The translations under genes and the position numbers were made by a program. 64,000 nt of DNA from Cannabis sativa. Its lineage: Eukaryota; Streptophyta; Magnoliopsida; Rosales; Cannabaceae. Below are positions 47,265-59,799 of the stretch, piece after piece (within the stretch, counting starts at the first letter, position 1; every line of letters begins with the position of its first letter). Location: assembly GCF_029168945.1 (NCBI RefSeq), contig NC_083601.1:38553660-38617659 (forward strand). Direction: 5' to 3'. Under the pieces are notes generated by a model that was given only the letters and a program-made list of their open reading frames with translations, searched no databases and was not told the DNA's origin.

Positions 47265-47608
47265 GTTTTGACGATTTCTTTTCTTTTTAACATCGTGTCG
47301 TTTTCTCCCAGTAATGTCGTTTTCTGATAAAGCTGTCGTTTTTCACGAATAATGTGGTGGTTTGCGAATATTTTTTTCCCCTATTTTTTAACCCTCTTTT
47401 TTTGATAGAATTTTTTTTGATCTAATTTACAGTCTATAATCCTTTCAAAAAAAAAAATTTACAGTCTATAATTATAAAATATAAAATAGGAAGAGGGAGA
47501 AGGGGAGGGAGGGGTAGTGTTTTTGGGCTGGGCAATCTTATCCGCTTTATCATCCTTCAAACACTGTAAGCTGTAACCCAAACTCAGAAAAACCTGAGAC
47601 GAGAGAAA

Positions 47609-49892
47609 ATGGCGATACTCTCAGTCTCAGCTTCATCGTGTTCGTACATATTACCATCCTCCTCTTCCTCTTCATCACCTCTACCTTCGTCCGCAAGGTC
47701 CTCATTATCACCTTCTTTCAATACCTCACAAACCCCTTTCCTTGGCTTCTCGGTCAGCCTTTCTAGAGGGCCTTGGCTTCCTACCCCCTCCGCCACAGCC
47801 AAACTTCCTCTAAGTGGTGAAAATGGGGGAAGGAGTTTACAGGTCCGTTGCCAGGAAATTTCTCGTGTTCCCCTTGAGCAGCGCTGGATGTTCGACGAGG
47901 CTGAAGCTGGTGGCCCTGTATGTGTTTCTTTTTAAAACTACTATTCCATCTTTGTGATGCTTTCTTTCATGAATTAGCTTCTTTTTTTTACTGAGAAAAT
48001 GAAGATATGGGATTTTTATGTCACATTCTGGACCCAGAAAGTGAATATGGCCTTCACTAAGAAAAATGTATTTGAATTTTCTGGAATCCTGAAGCATTAA
48101 AGAGATAATGGGTTTAATTTTTAGGGGAGTCAAAGTCATAATTACTGGTTGCCTATTAAATCATCATCGTCTATTGCCATTTATTTGAAAGTAACTTGCA
48201 CATGTTGCTTTAATGTTCTACTTTTTTCTGAAAGTAACTTCTTTTAGTAAAATTCATTACCAGTCTGTAGTCTGTAGGAAGGATTTGACCTTATGTGATG
48301 CTTTTAGACTTGCTTAAAAATGTTTCAGTTCTTCATAAGTGGAAAAGTAGCGGTTGAAATGCACTGTTAAGAAGATATAGTGCTGTTGTAATGATAATTC
48401 ACCTACAGATAAGATTTTGCATATCTTTCCTGTTAACATGCTTCACTTAGATATGTTTGACACTGTAGGACATTTGGAACAAGACTTGGTATCCGAAAGC
48501 AGTTGATCACATCAACACTGAAAAACCATGGTACATTGTTGATGCAACAGACAAAATTCTTGGAAGACTAGCATCTACAATTGCGAATCACATCCGTGGG
48601 AAAACCTTGGCTACGTATACTCCTAGTGTGGACATGGGGGCATTTGTTATTGTGGTATGTAATTTACTTAGTTATGTATGCACTAGAATTTTCATCAAAA
48701 TTACAGGGAATGAGTGTAAGCTGTGTCACAATTATCTCTTTGGTGTATATGAAATAAAGAACACATACTTGTGGTGCTTGCATAATGCTTAGGATTACGT
48801 CTAATGAATTTTAGAATACTTTTTAGATGAATTATTATGTTTACAATAGACATTTCTCTATCTTTTCCATTAAATAGCTGTGGGTGTAATCATGGTCATT
48901 AGCGTTTGCTTATACTTCATACCATTTTTTTTGCAACTAGAATGAGCTACTGATTTCTCTTGAACAAAAGTATAAAGTGTGAAACATTTATTTTTTCCTT
49001 CTCATCTCCTATAATAAGTGGGTTATTTATACATATGGATTCACATTTATCAATAGATAGTGTACTGTCAAAGAGGATGAAGTGATCATTCCGAGTTTGA
49101 ACTACAGGTGAATGCGGAAAAAGTAGCTGTATCTGGAAAGAAAAGAACCCAAAAGCTCTACAGAAGGCATTCAGGAAGACCTGGTGGTATGACAGTGGAG
49201 ACTTTTGACCAGTTACAGCAGAGAATCCCAGAAAGAATTATTGAGCATGCTGTTCGTGGAATGCTTCCCAAAGGGAGGGTGAGTTCCTAATCTAAATCTA
49301 TCTATATTTTTTGCTTTAACTGATATGATATGGACAAAAATAATGGGAAACACACACACACACACTAACTGATATGTAATGTTATTTTGTTTCTTTTACT
49401 TTAGATTATTGAATTTGAGATGGGGAAATACGGTCCTAATATACGCAGAAGTACTACAATTTGGTATTTGGTGTCTTGTGTTTAGCGGGATGCTTCATGT
49501 GCCTTAAAGCAGTTACTTTTTAGTGACAGGCTATTAACCTTCTGCAATTTTAAATACCTTCCTGCCGCATGAAATGAGATATTCTTGCTTTGCTTCATTA
49601 TATGTTCTTCTCGTTGAAAATACGAGTTAAGCATAAAGATAATTAATTTTGTGAACGCATAGTCTTGCCTTTCTCCCATTATGCTAGGAAATATAGTGCA
49701 TGTATTAATCATAACAAAAGGAATTGTCTAATAGTTGCTCCTATTTAATTTATAACTGGATAATGGTTTGTGCAGCTTGGCAGAGCACTCTTCAACCACC
49801 TGAAGGTTTACAAGGGCCCAGATCATCCACACGAGGCCCAGCAGCCTGTTGAGTTGCCCATAAAGGACAAAAGAATACAGAAGCAAAGATAG
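47609..49892 (+). CDS. RPL13: Plastid 50S ribosomal protein L13 (uL13c)
   Basis: Four exons join in frame: 47609-47917, 48469-48654, 49108-49278 and 49776-49892, giving 260 residues. The first exon is a Ser/Pro-rich transit peptide followed by [10 protein letters not shown]. The mature part has the L13 landmarks [62 protein letters not shown] and a basic end, KDKRIQKQR. It binds 23S rRNA in the large subunit of the chloroplast ribosome. The Arabidopsis orthologue (EMB1473) is needed for embryo development. A (CA)n tract lies in intron 3 (about 49350-49366). Upstream 47475-47545 is purine-rich and includes TGGGCTGGGC, like site II elements of plant translation genes. No lesion was seen. Confidence 0.95.
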
Positions 49893-50626
49893 ATTTGAAG
49901 CAACAAGTCTAGAACAAGATCCAATGAGCAATACTGTAGTCTTGAGTCGCAACACCTTCGTGTTTTTGGTTACTGTAATCGTGAGTTTCATGCTTCAGCT
50001 TACCATGCGGAGGCCTTTTGCTTATAAATGTCCTGTTTGTAGATGTTTATCTTATCATTCTATTTTCTTTTCTTCCGTTGTTCAGCCTATTCGAGAAGAT
50101 GCTTATTTTATAGGTGTCAGCTACTTACCTGTATTTGTATTTTGATATGCAGTTAATATTACAGCAGCATTGAGTTTATTTACTCAGGAACAAAGATTTA
50201 TGTTTGTGAAATTACTACTGGGGTATGAAAAGTCGATGCTTTAGATGCTACACTTTTTCAAGTTTAGACCAATAAAGAACCAAAAGTAGAAATAATCTGG
50301 GGTGGTTTTGGATATTGTTAATCCTTTCATGTCATCGTCTAGAAGCTACTTAGAGTTTTAAATTTTTATCTTGCTCCTACTTTTTTATCATTGACTTTTC
50401 TTGATCTAGAAGAAAACAAGTGAAGAATTGTTCTTCGGTTCTTGCCTTGCAGGTGTTATGTTCTCTAATTCTCAATCCAACCAAGACCGAGACCAATTTT
50501 AAGTTTTTAATTATTGGCATTTGAACAAACGACAAACTAATTCACTGCATAATTAATTATGAGCTGAATTGTGAAGTGCCACAATTGATTTATAGTCCAG
50601 TCTGCTCAGTATTCCTAAAGAAAATT
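49893..50626. other. Convergent 3' region of RPL13 and TBL
   Basis: Holds the RPL13 3' UTR and the TBL 3' flank. No other gene was seen. Confidence 0.5.
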
Positions 50627-53514
50627 CTAACTACTGAGCAAAACTGCACACAAAATTTCATTCCAAGCATCAGGAACACCAGGTAGGCACCAGTGACTAC
50701 AGTCCACAAATGTCTTGTTTGTGGTAGCATAGATTGAAGGATGACCATCTTTTCTCAGCTGTGTAAGCAATGTAATGTCCAGCAAATAGACCTTCTTTCC
50801 AAGGGAGCTTGTTACACTCTTTACAATGACTTCACCTGGATGGGTAGGGCCTGGGTACTTGGACCCCTCAATTGGTTCAGTTTGTCCTTTGCAATTCTTT
50901 GCCTTTGGATCACCCCATTCATTGCCACTGAAATCAAAGATTTCATCAAACAGAGATTAGCAAACTAGTATTGATTGAATAAAGGAAATTAAATGAAGGG
51001 TTTACTTGAGGTGAACAGCTGAAACTCCTTGATAAAACACCCTAGTCCTTGAAGTATCAATATTAGAATCTATCCATTTAGCCCATGTTGTTAATGCTAT
51101 TTTGAAAGCCACTAAACGATCCATTTCTTTCACTATCTTATCTCCCACTTGAAAATAATCCCATCTGCAAAACCACGATAACTAAATAAATTAGACTCTT
51201 TAATTATTAATTCCAAACTAACAAAAAATTTACAATGTCTAACACTAAGAACTGCTTTTTCCTGAAGGGTAGCTAAGAGTAAATTATCATCAATACGGAT
51301 GATTTGATGAACTCACATGAGATAGATATAGTACTTTTCAATGTGTGTGAATGCATCACTTTGTTTTGTTTCATATTGACATGATCCACATGAATGAGTG
51401 AATGGTGGTATGTGTATATATGTATGAATGTATATTATATATAAATATTATGGGGGCATTCAGGTAATATAACTAGCCGCTACAATGTATTAGAAATAAG
51501 GTTGGGTATCCCATCCAATCTATTTTTTTTTTCATAATTTGATTTGATCTAATTAGTAATTAAATTTAGAAAATTATTATCCGATCAAATTTAATTAGAC
51601 TCCAAAATTCAATCCAATCCAATTCAATTACGATTGGATCGGTTATTTAATTGAATATCTAATTATACAACTAATTTTTAATATTAACTTTAAAATATGA
51701 AAAAAAAATCTAAAAACTAAATATCACCATTTTAATACTCCATAAAAATGTAATCTTACAAAACAATCAATTAAACCAAAATAATAAAATAGAACAAAAT
51801 ATTATTGAAAACAAATATTACATAAAACAATAAGTGTTACAATTTCACCAGAAAAAACTATCAATCACTAAAAATATATATTTTAATATTTTTATTATAT
51901 ATAAATAAATATAAATATATTTTTTTTGATATATATAAATGTTAGTGGATTCGGTGGTTTTTAATTAGATTTTAATATCGCATCCAATCTAATTATAAAT
52001 TAGATTGAATAGTATCAATTCGATTTAGTTGGATTACTTAATTAAAAGAGTTTATTAATTTAAGCCTTAAGTTTTTGAGTATAAAACGTACGTTTTAAAG
52101 CTACCAGTATGAGTCCACCAATGATAAGTGTTGAAGATCAACATGTCTACTTTCTCCCATCCATTGCCATCACTGATGGAATCCAGCTTTAGCACTCTTC
52201 CTATTTTTTCTTCAACCATATCTACCAAAAACCCATTTTGCTGAAACATAATTGTCACATCATATTCCTACATTACAAAAAACAAAACAAAACAAATCAG
52301 GGTTATGAAGGAATAATTTTATGTATAGTGTTCCTTTGAGTATAACTAACTATAACTATAACTAAAATTAGGGGTGTTTGATTAAATGACTTTCTTTTGC
52401 CTAATAGTTTTGTTTGATAATTTTTGTACATTAATATTCGAGTCATTTTCGATTCTGTGACAATGTTAAATCATGTAAAATATATTACACTAGGAAATAT
52501 AAAAGATGAAATAAATAAAAAATAGTGTACCGGAAATGAAAATGTGTGAAGCCAGCCAGACTGAGTTAAGTTGTATATAGTTTTTGGGACTGAAGTGTAT
52601 AGCATGCATGTGAGTGATTGCCACATATTGTTACTAAGTGAGTCCCCAACAAACATTATCTTTTTTCCTCTGTATCTCTTCAACATATCTCCACCGTTAA
52701 ACCTGAAGTAATTAATCATTACGAATATTAAATTACCAAAAATTAAAATAAATTATAATGAAATTTCACTCATGAAAACATTAATTTCAATTCCAATAAA
52801 TATTAAAAAAAAAATAATTCCTAAAAGAAATGATACACAAATACTCAGATTGTTAATAGTGTTTGTTCCCTACTAAATTGAACTCGTTGAATACTAATAG
52901 AATTTGAGTAGAAAAGATAATGAGTGGTGGAAGTTTTTTCTAAAACTTTGTAACCTTATCTTGTAGAAGTGTTATTGGTGATCAATAAACTTTTCTGATT
53001 TTCCGAAAAAAGAAAGAAAGAAAGATACTCAGAAATTACAGTACCACATATACACTGAAATAAATGAGCTAAAATAAAATCCATGTCGCACCCTTTTAGA
53101 AAATGGGTTTGAACAAGAGATTTTTTACCATTACCATGCATGCATTAAATAACTCATATAAAAACTTAAGACAAGAGAGTATATATGTTTATGTTATATT
53201 ATATACCTTGGAAGATAACAAGCGTTGGGTTTCCATATATATTTGAGGTAGTCTTTATCTGGTCTACCATTTTTCAGGCAATTGAAACCAATGAAGGGGC
53301 AGCTATTTTCATTGTAAAGAGGAGAATATGATGAGTTATCCATTACCCAACTCCCATCAAAAAAGTCACAGTTGTTCTGGCCAATATTACTATGATTGAT
53401 GTCATCATGAAACCTTTGATCTCTCGAAGAAACTAGTTGCATGGCTGATAAGATTACCAATACCATTATAGATAATAAACCATTCTTCATAGAACCAAAC
53501 CACCAATACTCCAT
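50627..53514 (-). CDS. TBL: Trichome-birefringence-like polysaccharide O-acetyltransferase
   Basis: Five exons join in frame: 53514-53207, 52702-52531, 52267-52092, 51164-51006 and 50927-50627, giving 371 residues. A hydrophobic N-terminal segment ([16 protein letters not shown]) would be the Golgi signal anchor. Then come the TBL domain ([51 protein letters not shown]), the catalytic GDS in [10 protein letters not shown], and the DxxH motif as [16 protein letters not shown]. These Ser, Asp and His residues form the acetyl-transfer triad of DUF231 proteins, which acetylate xylan, mannan or pectin. The short form with a QNNCDF start matches the TBL37-43 group. The start at 53514 was taken as the first ATG; one eight codons on is also possible. 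Intron 3 (51165-52091) is AT-rich and includes a GATTGGAT-type repeat piece (51500-52045). Confidence 0.91.
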
Positions 53515-54286
53515 TGATGATGAGATTATTAATTTCCTAGCAAAACCAACACCTGCTGTAGCTTATTGGAATGTCTAATATTTTAAAAAGGGATAATTCA
53601 GTTTGTATACATATACTTACATATATATACACACACATTAATTATAAATTAATGAATCTTTAAGACAGAAATAGAGAGTTATCTGGGAGCTATTACCAAG
53701 GATTTCTTTTGTTTAATTTCTATACACTATTTTGGAAAGAGATTTACATTATATTAATTCTACTTTGGATTTCTATTAGTAAGGTATAGTATCTCTGTGT
53801 TGTTAGTATATATGGAGATGTAATTAATGATGGATTATTTTTTCTCTTTTTCCTTAATTATAAAAATATATACATTAAGTCAGATTATTAATATAGGATA
53901 TATACAACAAAATTTTAAAAATAGAAAATACATTCACAGCCGGCATTAATGATACATATGTGGATGGACTCAAATTCTGTATTTTTTTTTCTGTCTATTT
54001 ATGTTATAACCAATAAAAAATAACGCTTAATATAATTATAACGTATTTTGTTTTGCCGTTGCTTCTCACTTTTTGGTTTTTTTAATTACATAATTTGCTT
54101 GTTTTTTTCCTTGTTACAATCCGTAAACTTTTAATATTACTTCTTCCGTAATTTGTTTATGATTTTTTTTTATATTATTTTCAATAAATAAATAAATAAA
54201 TCTTAGTTTTATTAGAATAAGAACGAAGCATTATCATGTTGGAAGAACGTTGTTGTTTTTAAATTTTAAAGAAAATGTGAAGTTAA
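53515..54286. other. TBL upstream region
   Basis: AT-rich promoter region with an (AATA)n tract near 54186-54201. No gene was recognised. Confidence 0.5.
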
Positions 54287-54967
54287 GAAGTTGTTTGACT
54301 GTGTTTTTAGTTTTTAGAATTATGTTTTTAAAAGTGAGAACAAAAAATAGTTTTTTATCATTTTAAAAATTTAATGGTGCTTGACTCAAGTTTTTTAAAA
54401 CTATTTTTAGATTATTTTTTTTTTCTAAAAACAAATTAATATTTTACACCATACCATGACATGAACCCATCCAACTCCGAATCAAACCCCGCCTAAGCCT
54501 AGACCTGGACTCGGACCTGAACCCGAACCTGGTTTCGGGGTTCGGGGCCCCGGGTTTAAGTCGGGTCCAGGTCGAGGTCGGTCCGGGTCCAAGTCCGGGT
54601 TCAGGGTTTGGGGTTCGAGTTCGGGATTCGGGGTCCAGGGTCATGGTCTGGGTCTGACGTCGGCGTCCAAGTCCAGTTCTGGGTCTGGGGTTCGAGTTCG
54701 GGGTTAGGGTTCTAGGGTTTTTGGGTCCGGACTCTGGGGTCCGGGCTCTGGGCTCCGGGTTCTGTGGTTCGGATCCAAGGTCCGAGTATGTGAACCAAAA
54801 TGTAAAATATAATATGTTAGTAAGAAAAAAAATCTAAAAATAGTTTTAAAAAATTTGTGCCAAACACCATTAAATTTTTAAAATGACAAAAAAATATTTT
54901 CTATTCTCACTTTTAAAAACACAATTCTAAAAACTGGAAACTGAAAAACATAGCCAAATAGGCTCTA
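54287..54967. mobile_element. Foldback element with GC-rich degenerate hexamer core
   Basis: Arms of about 130 bases are inverted copies: 54289-54420 pairs with 54825-54966, sharing blocks such as TTTTTAGAATT, TTTTTAAAAGTGAGAA and AATTTAATGGTG. The ends resemble GTTTGACTGTGTTTTTAG. The core (54465-54785) is very GC-rich with loose GGGTCC / GGGTTC / GGGGTTCG repeats. Before about 54530 the repeats run in the opposite orientation, with ACCTGGAC (54503-54510) pairing with GTCCAGGT (54565-54572) around a GGGGCCCCGGG centre. A 66-codon minus-strand frame in the core is a by-product of the repeat. Target duplication was not resolved. Confidence 0.72.
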
Positions 54968-55570
54968 AATTTCTAAGAACTGAAATGCAAAACTATATAT
55001 ACCTGTACTTAGCTCTATTTTGAGTTGAACCTTCTTTGTAAGAGATAGACTTCAGGAGAGTGATAGAGAGAGAAATACATACAAAGAAGATAAAAGAGAA
55101 AGATTAAAAAGAGGAACACAAGGGAAATAGAGAAGAAAAAAGAAAAGAAATGAGAGAGTTGTAGATCTTACCATTCGACTTGTGATTTGGAAGATCAGAT
55201 CACTTGTAACTCCACCATTGTTGATAGTGCAAACTCAGAGCATCTTTGAGGCGAGCTCACCAAGGATGTTACCCAGATTTTGGGTAAACCTTGTAATCTA
55301 GTTGTGTCTTTCCTTTTCTTCGCATTTTCTTTTGATTTTCTTTATGGTTTTGTTGTGTTTTAATGTGTGTGTGCAAAACCCTAGCAGAGCTTGAGTGTTT
55401 GTGTGTTTCTTGAACATTCAAGCTTCTGAGGAAGACAAAGACGATACCTAGGTTTTAGGTTTCGATTTTGGGTTGGTCGAGACTATTATTTTTGAGTTGT
55501 ACGTGCTATTAGTTTTTACTGTGGATGCATAGTAATTGCAATAATATTATTTTAAAGTTTTGTGCCTAAA
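54968..55570. other. Purine-rich then T-rich intergenic sequence
   Basis: GAGA-rich sequence (55050-55160) is followed by a T-rich block near 55308-55345. It resembles a 5' leader, but no linked gene was identified. Confidence 0.35.
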
Positions 55571-55592
55571 TTTTCTTGCTTAATCTTTAATG

Positions 55593-55956
55593 TGAATGAG
55601 TAGGTAAGGGCCAAATAAATCCTACAATAGAATCAAAGCACCGGGTTTGGTTACAAGAAAATAATTCACAAGGATCTTTAAGATTAGCAAGGCTGGAAGA
55701 AGATAATTTGCAAGAACAAAGAGATCATAATCCACATAAAGTTGGATTTGATCTTGAGAGTTTAGTGGATGTTCCATTAAACAATCTACCCAAAATTCAA
55801 GACACACAATCTCATTTACATATTGATTATTGTAATATGGGATGTCTTAAAATTGACATTGAAAATTTGATGGTACAACTGGCCATCGAATTTGGAGAAG
55901 GATCCTTGTTGGCACAACAGAAACTCCTAATTAAGAGTGTTAGAAGAGCTAATTGA
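55593..55956 (+). CDS. Unrecognised short reading frame
   Basis: An open frame runs from a TGA just before 55600 to TGA at 55954-55956. Its ATG-started part has 82 residues, including EQRDHNPHKVGFDLESLVD and a C-terminal helix with LAQQKLLIKSVRRAN. TGAGTAG just upstream could be a splice acceptor. No family was recognised. It could be the end of a transposon gene or of a small gene whose first exons are unseen. Confidence 0.25.
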
Positions 55957-55994
55957 ATGGCCTAAGAACACTTTGTTACGAAAATTATAAAATA

Positions 55995-56040
55995 CTACGC
56001 AAGTATACGCAGTCAAGTAGTAGCTCACGCAAGTGAGGTC
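55995..56040 (+). repeat. Repeat flanking the gypsy element, copy 1
   Basis: CTACGCAAGTATACGCA, then TCAAGTAGTA and GTGAGGTC, recur in the same order and orientation at 63953-64000. The following ACCACAGGGAATTGGATT extends this copy. The motif family is widespread in plant retrotransposon sequence, but its identity here is unresolved. Confidence 0.75.
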
Positions 56041-56123
56041 GAACCACAGGGAATTGGATTAATTACTACTTAATTATACCTATAATTCTATTTGGCAAAT
56101 CAAAAGTATTTTTGATTTAAAAG

Positions 56124-56897
56124 TGTTACTCCTAAATTCGCCCAATATACGTGGACCAGTCAAGAGGGGACACGTGGATCAAATTATTTGGGAAGAACTG
56201 CTAAGTCTTTGTATGACACCAGGAAGCATTATTCGCATGGGTCCCGGAAGATGTACCCGGAGTACAAGGTACTCCCGGAAGTGAGCATAGCTTGAAGGCA
56301 CTCCGGGACGTGTCAGGTCTCTCCCGAGAGATCAAGTCGCATTTAATGCTGCATGGGAGGAAGCGTGTTGGGACTGTAACACGCAATAAAGTCTGACAGC
56401 ACAACCCCCAAACGGCTGACTAATGATCATTTAAGTCTAGCGACGGCTACTCTGCGAAGAGTCACGTCAATCATAAGACAAAAAGGACATTCTCCATAAA
56501 AACCCTACAGCACCTAGGGATTTGACCATGCATCACCCATGGTATATCCATCGGAAATGCCCAACTTTATGGATACTTACAGACACATGTGTAAGAACAA
56601 TTCTAGGGATTGCCCCACCAAAACACTATAAATACCCCCTCAAAGCTGATTTAATGGGGTCGGAGAATCTTGGCTGCTTAAGAGCAAGAAGAGAAAAACT
56701 CACCAAGAACATTCTTTGTATTAAAGAGAGAAACATTCTCCCAAGTGTAGAATCTGTATTAAAGAGATCCATAAATAACAGTGGCTCGTGGACTAAGGCT
56801 CGTTAACGCCCCAACCACGTAAAAAGTCTTCATCTCGCTTTCTTACAGCTCATTATTATAATCCTATTTTACTAGTTGCCGAAAACCTCGGTCAACA
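56124..56897 (+). mobile_element. 5' LTR of a Tat-lineage Ty3/gypsy retrotransposon
   Basis: The LTR ends GGTCAACA at 56897, directly before the primer-site-like TTTGGTGCTTTCATTGAG. A TATA box, CTATAAATACCCC, lies at 56622-56634. The start is set at TGTTACTCC (56124) as the likeliest TG, but no second LTR is in the window to confirm it. Confidence 0.6.
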
Positions 56898-56918
56898 TTT
56901 TGGTGCTTTCATTGAGAG
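56898..56918 (+). other. Primer-binding-site-like sequence
   Basis: TTTGGTGCTTTCATTGAGAG follows the LTR end at once, as primer sites do. The tRNA was not identified. Confidence 0.55.
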
Positions 56919-56960
56919 CTGAGGAAAGCTGCTTCACAACAAGCATTTAACTTCACAACA

Positions 56961-58518
56961 ATGGTGGAGACAAGAGCTACACCTCACCCTCGCCCTCTAG
57001 AAGACGCTCAAGATCCCAATGAAGAGGATGTAGCCTCAAGGGCAGCAGAGGAGTCCGAGGAAGGAGTTCCAGATGAAAACCACGAGGAACACCTCGACGA
57101 GTACGCTTACGATGATGGAAGCTACCAAGAGCTGGTGCTCCTCAGACAAAAAGCTATCGATCACGAAGCTGAGATCGAAGCTCAGAAAGTGCAAAATCAA
57201 AAGATGCATGAGGTGATGCTAGCCATGCAGAAAGCCATGGAGCGCAAACTCGGCATTCACGTGCATCCCAAGGCAATGGCCGTGGACTCGACAGGGGACC
57301 CGGCCTACGTCTTCGCCTAATTCCCAAGAAAGGCCTCAGTGGAACCTAGCCCTATAAGGCACCCCGCCGAGGAAAACCAAACAAAAAACCCTACTTCGCC
57401 CACGCACGGTCGAAAGAAAAAGGCGCGGGATCCGCGTAAGGTCCGCTCGATTTCCCTAAAGGGAAAGGTCGCAGAGGGGCAAGCCCCAAAGAGGGAGTCT
57501 TGGCCTCGGGATCGAGGGGACCGGAAAAGCATTTCCGTGCACCAGGAACCAGGGGGTAGAGGAAGAGGAGGACAAAGATGTCCACCCATTGATCTGAGAA
57601 ATCAAATCAATGGGAATCAAGGTGACCTCCGGGATCACCTTGATCAAAAAAGATACAGACCCGAAGTCTCCTCGGGTACTGTAAACGAAGGGATTATGGC
57701 AGAGCTTGCCATCCTTCGAAAAGATATTGCCCGAGTCTCCGGAGGCGAAGGGAGATGACCCCGACTCGGACAGTGAGGACCGGGAGCCTTGTGCCAAGCA
57801 TATCCTGGAGGCGGAACTCCCTAAAAACTTCAAGATGCCCGAAATGGCGGCATATACTGGGAACTCCGACCCCAGTGATCATTTGTCACGATTCAACCGA
57901 GTCATGACAGTCATGCGGGTCAGCAATGACGCCAAATGCCTATGCTTCCCCCTCACTCTGAGCGGTTCGGCAGAGGAATGGTTCAAGAAACTAGAACCGG
58001 GGATCGGTGGGATGTTGGAACAAACTCCAAAACCAACTTCCGGAGACAATTTGTCGCCGCGTAGGAAGGTCAATTTGGAGGTTAGTGCCTTGACCAACAT
58101 CAATCAACTACCCACCGAGACCTTGAAGAATTACATCAAGAGGTTCCGAGGAAGCCTCGAAGACCAAGGTCGACGACGGACAACGGCTTGCGCTTCCCGA
58201 CGAGGAATCCGTCGGGACTCCCTTCGGAACGAATTACGACGAAGGCGCGCTAGCCTTCGTGACTTCGAGAAGCGAGTCCAAAAATATATTAACCTCGAAG
58301 AAGCCCGGATCATGGCTTACGGAGGCTATTATCCCACCGGGATGGCGGGATACATGCCGGGAGTATCGCCCTGCATCGTCCCGACCGCGACCCTCCGGTT
58401 AGTGGCATACGCTTTTGCTACTCCGGATACAACCAAGCTCGCCCGGCATCTTCCCATTACGGCAATCCGTCCGGTGAATGGACGGGCTCCTTCACAGTTG
58501 CCCCAACCGCCAGCTTAA
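56961..58518 (+). pseudogene. gag of the gypsy element, frameshifted
   Basis: The frame opens MVETRATPHPRPLEDAQDP (56961) and stops at 57320. Capsid-like sequence resumes near 57706, with NFKMPEMAAYTGNSDPSDHL and CLCFPLTLSGSAEEWFKKL, the standard plant gypsy gag pattern. Further on, VSALTNINQLPTETLKNYIK lies in the same frame, separated from the capsid motif by divergent sequence that suggests two compensating frameshifts. Several stops and frameshifts make it non-functional. Confidence 0.8.
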
Positions 58519-59117
58519 TAGGCCCTACCTGTGGGTCTAGAAAGAGGTCTTCAAGGGCAAAGACCCGAACGGAGAGAAGCGCCAAAAGAAGGGGTACACA
58601 CCCCAATACACCCGAAAGACACAGCTCACGGACTCTCGTGAACGCGTCTATTTTGCCACAAGGCGTAACACGCACACGGAGACCCCATTTTGTACGGACG
58701 GCTCCTGGAGAGATCCGAGTAAAAGGTGCGAATATCACAACGACATTGGCCACGGCACCAACGAGTGTAAAAATCTCAAAGATGAGATTGAGAATCCGAT
58801 CCGGTTGGGCCACCTCATGAGTGGATCAAGAATAGGTTACCCCCACCTTAACCCGGGCAGGTGGCGGGGGCATGCCTCTCGGGAACACCGGGGGGTACGG
58901 CGGGAGCATTGCCTCCACGTGCTCCCCGCAGTGTGACACCCAAAGATATGCCGGACTACCGCCCCGGCCTAATGGACGGGTAGCTATGATCTCCGAAGGT
59001 CCCCATATCGGAGGTAACACTCGAAAGGAGCGAAAAAGATACGCCGAGGCCGCAAGGCACAATGAGGTGTGGGAGGTCACTCAACTCCCAGCTCAAAGGC
59101 CTCGGCTAATGGACCAG

Positions 59118-59420
59118 CCCATAACGTTCACGGAAGAGGACGCCAAGACAGTGCGTTTTCCTCATCACGACCCGCCGGTCATAGAGACCCCCCATTGCAA
59201 ACAAAGTAGTGGCCGTGGTCCCGATTGATAATGGAAGTTCCGTGAACTTGCTCTTCAAAGAGGCTTCACGGCGATAGGGTTGACCGACCGGGACCTCTCT
59301 AGCGGATGCGCGCTCACGGGGTTTAACGGGACAACTCTAATCCCGATGGGAAAAGTCGGGCTCCCGGTTACCTGTGCCGGATACTCTCGAGCACGTTCAA
59401 GTATTGCACCTTCGTGGTAG
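59118..59420 (+). pseudogene. Aspartic protease region of pol, frameshifted
   Basis: PITFTEEDAKTVRFPHHDP leads into the protease; the next frame gives LIDNGSSVNLLF, with the active-site-like D-N-G-S. GFNGTTLIPMGKVGLPV follows in the pattern of plant gypsy proteases. Frames change within the domain. Confidence 0.7.
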
Positions 59421-59799
59421 CAGAGACGTCCAACGCCTACAACGCAACGCAATCTTAGCCAGACCGCCCTCGTCGACTTTGGTGCAATAACTTACATCCG
59501 ACACCTATGCCTAAAATTTCCTACCTGTGAAGCGGAGTCGGAACGGTGAGGGGAAATCGAAGGGAAGCAATGTTACAACGTTGCCACCCACTTGCCGATG
59601 CTCATGGTACGGGGGCCCCTCAGTAGAGAAGGCCGAAGAAGACGAGTTGGATCCTCGTATAGGATCCGAAAGGGTCGTAGAACCAATGGAGGACGTCGAA
59701 GAGATACCAAAGGTGTGCGACGACGACTCCAATTAAAGTACTCCGGATAGGGAGAGGCCTAGATCGGAGGAAAAGGATAAAATAATAACAACGAAGGGC

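Noticed and set aside
54444..54644. Pro/Arg-rich minus-strand frame
   Set aside because: It is translation of the degenerate hexamer repeat.
57317..57882. Several minus-strand frames over gag
   Set aside because: They are shadows of the degenerate gag coding strand.
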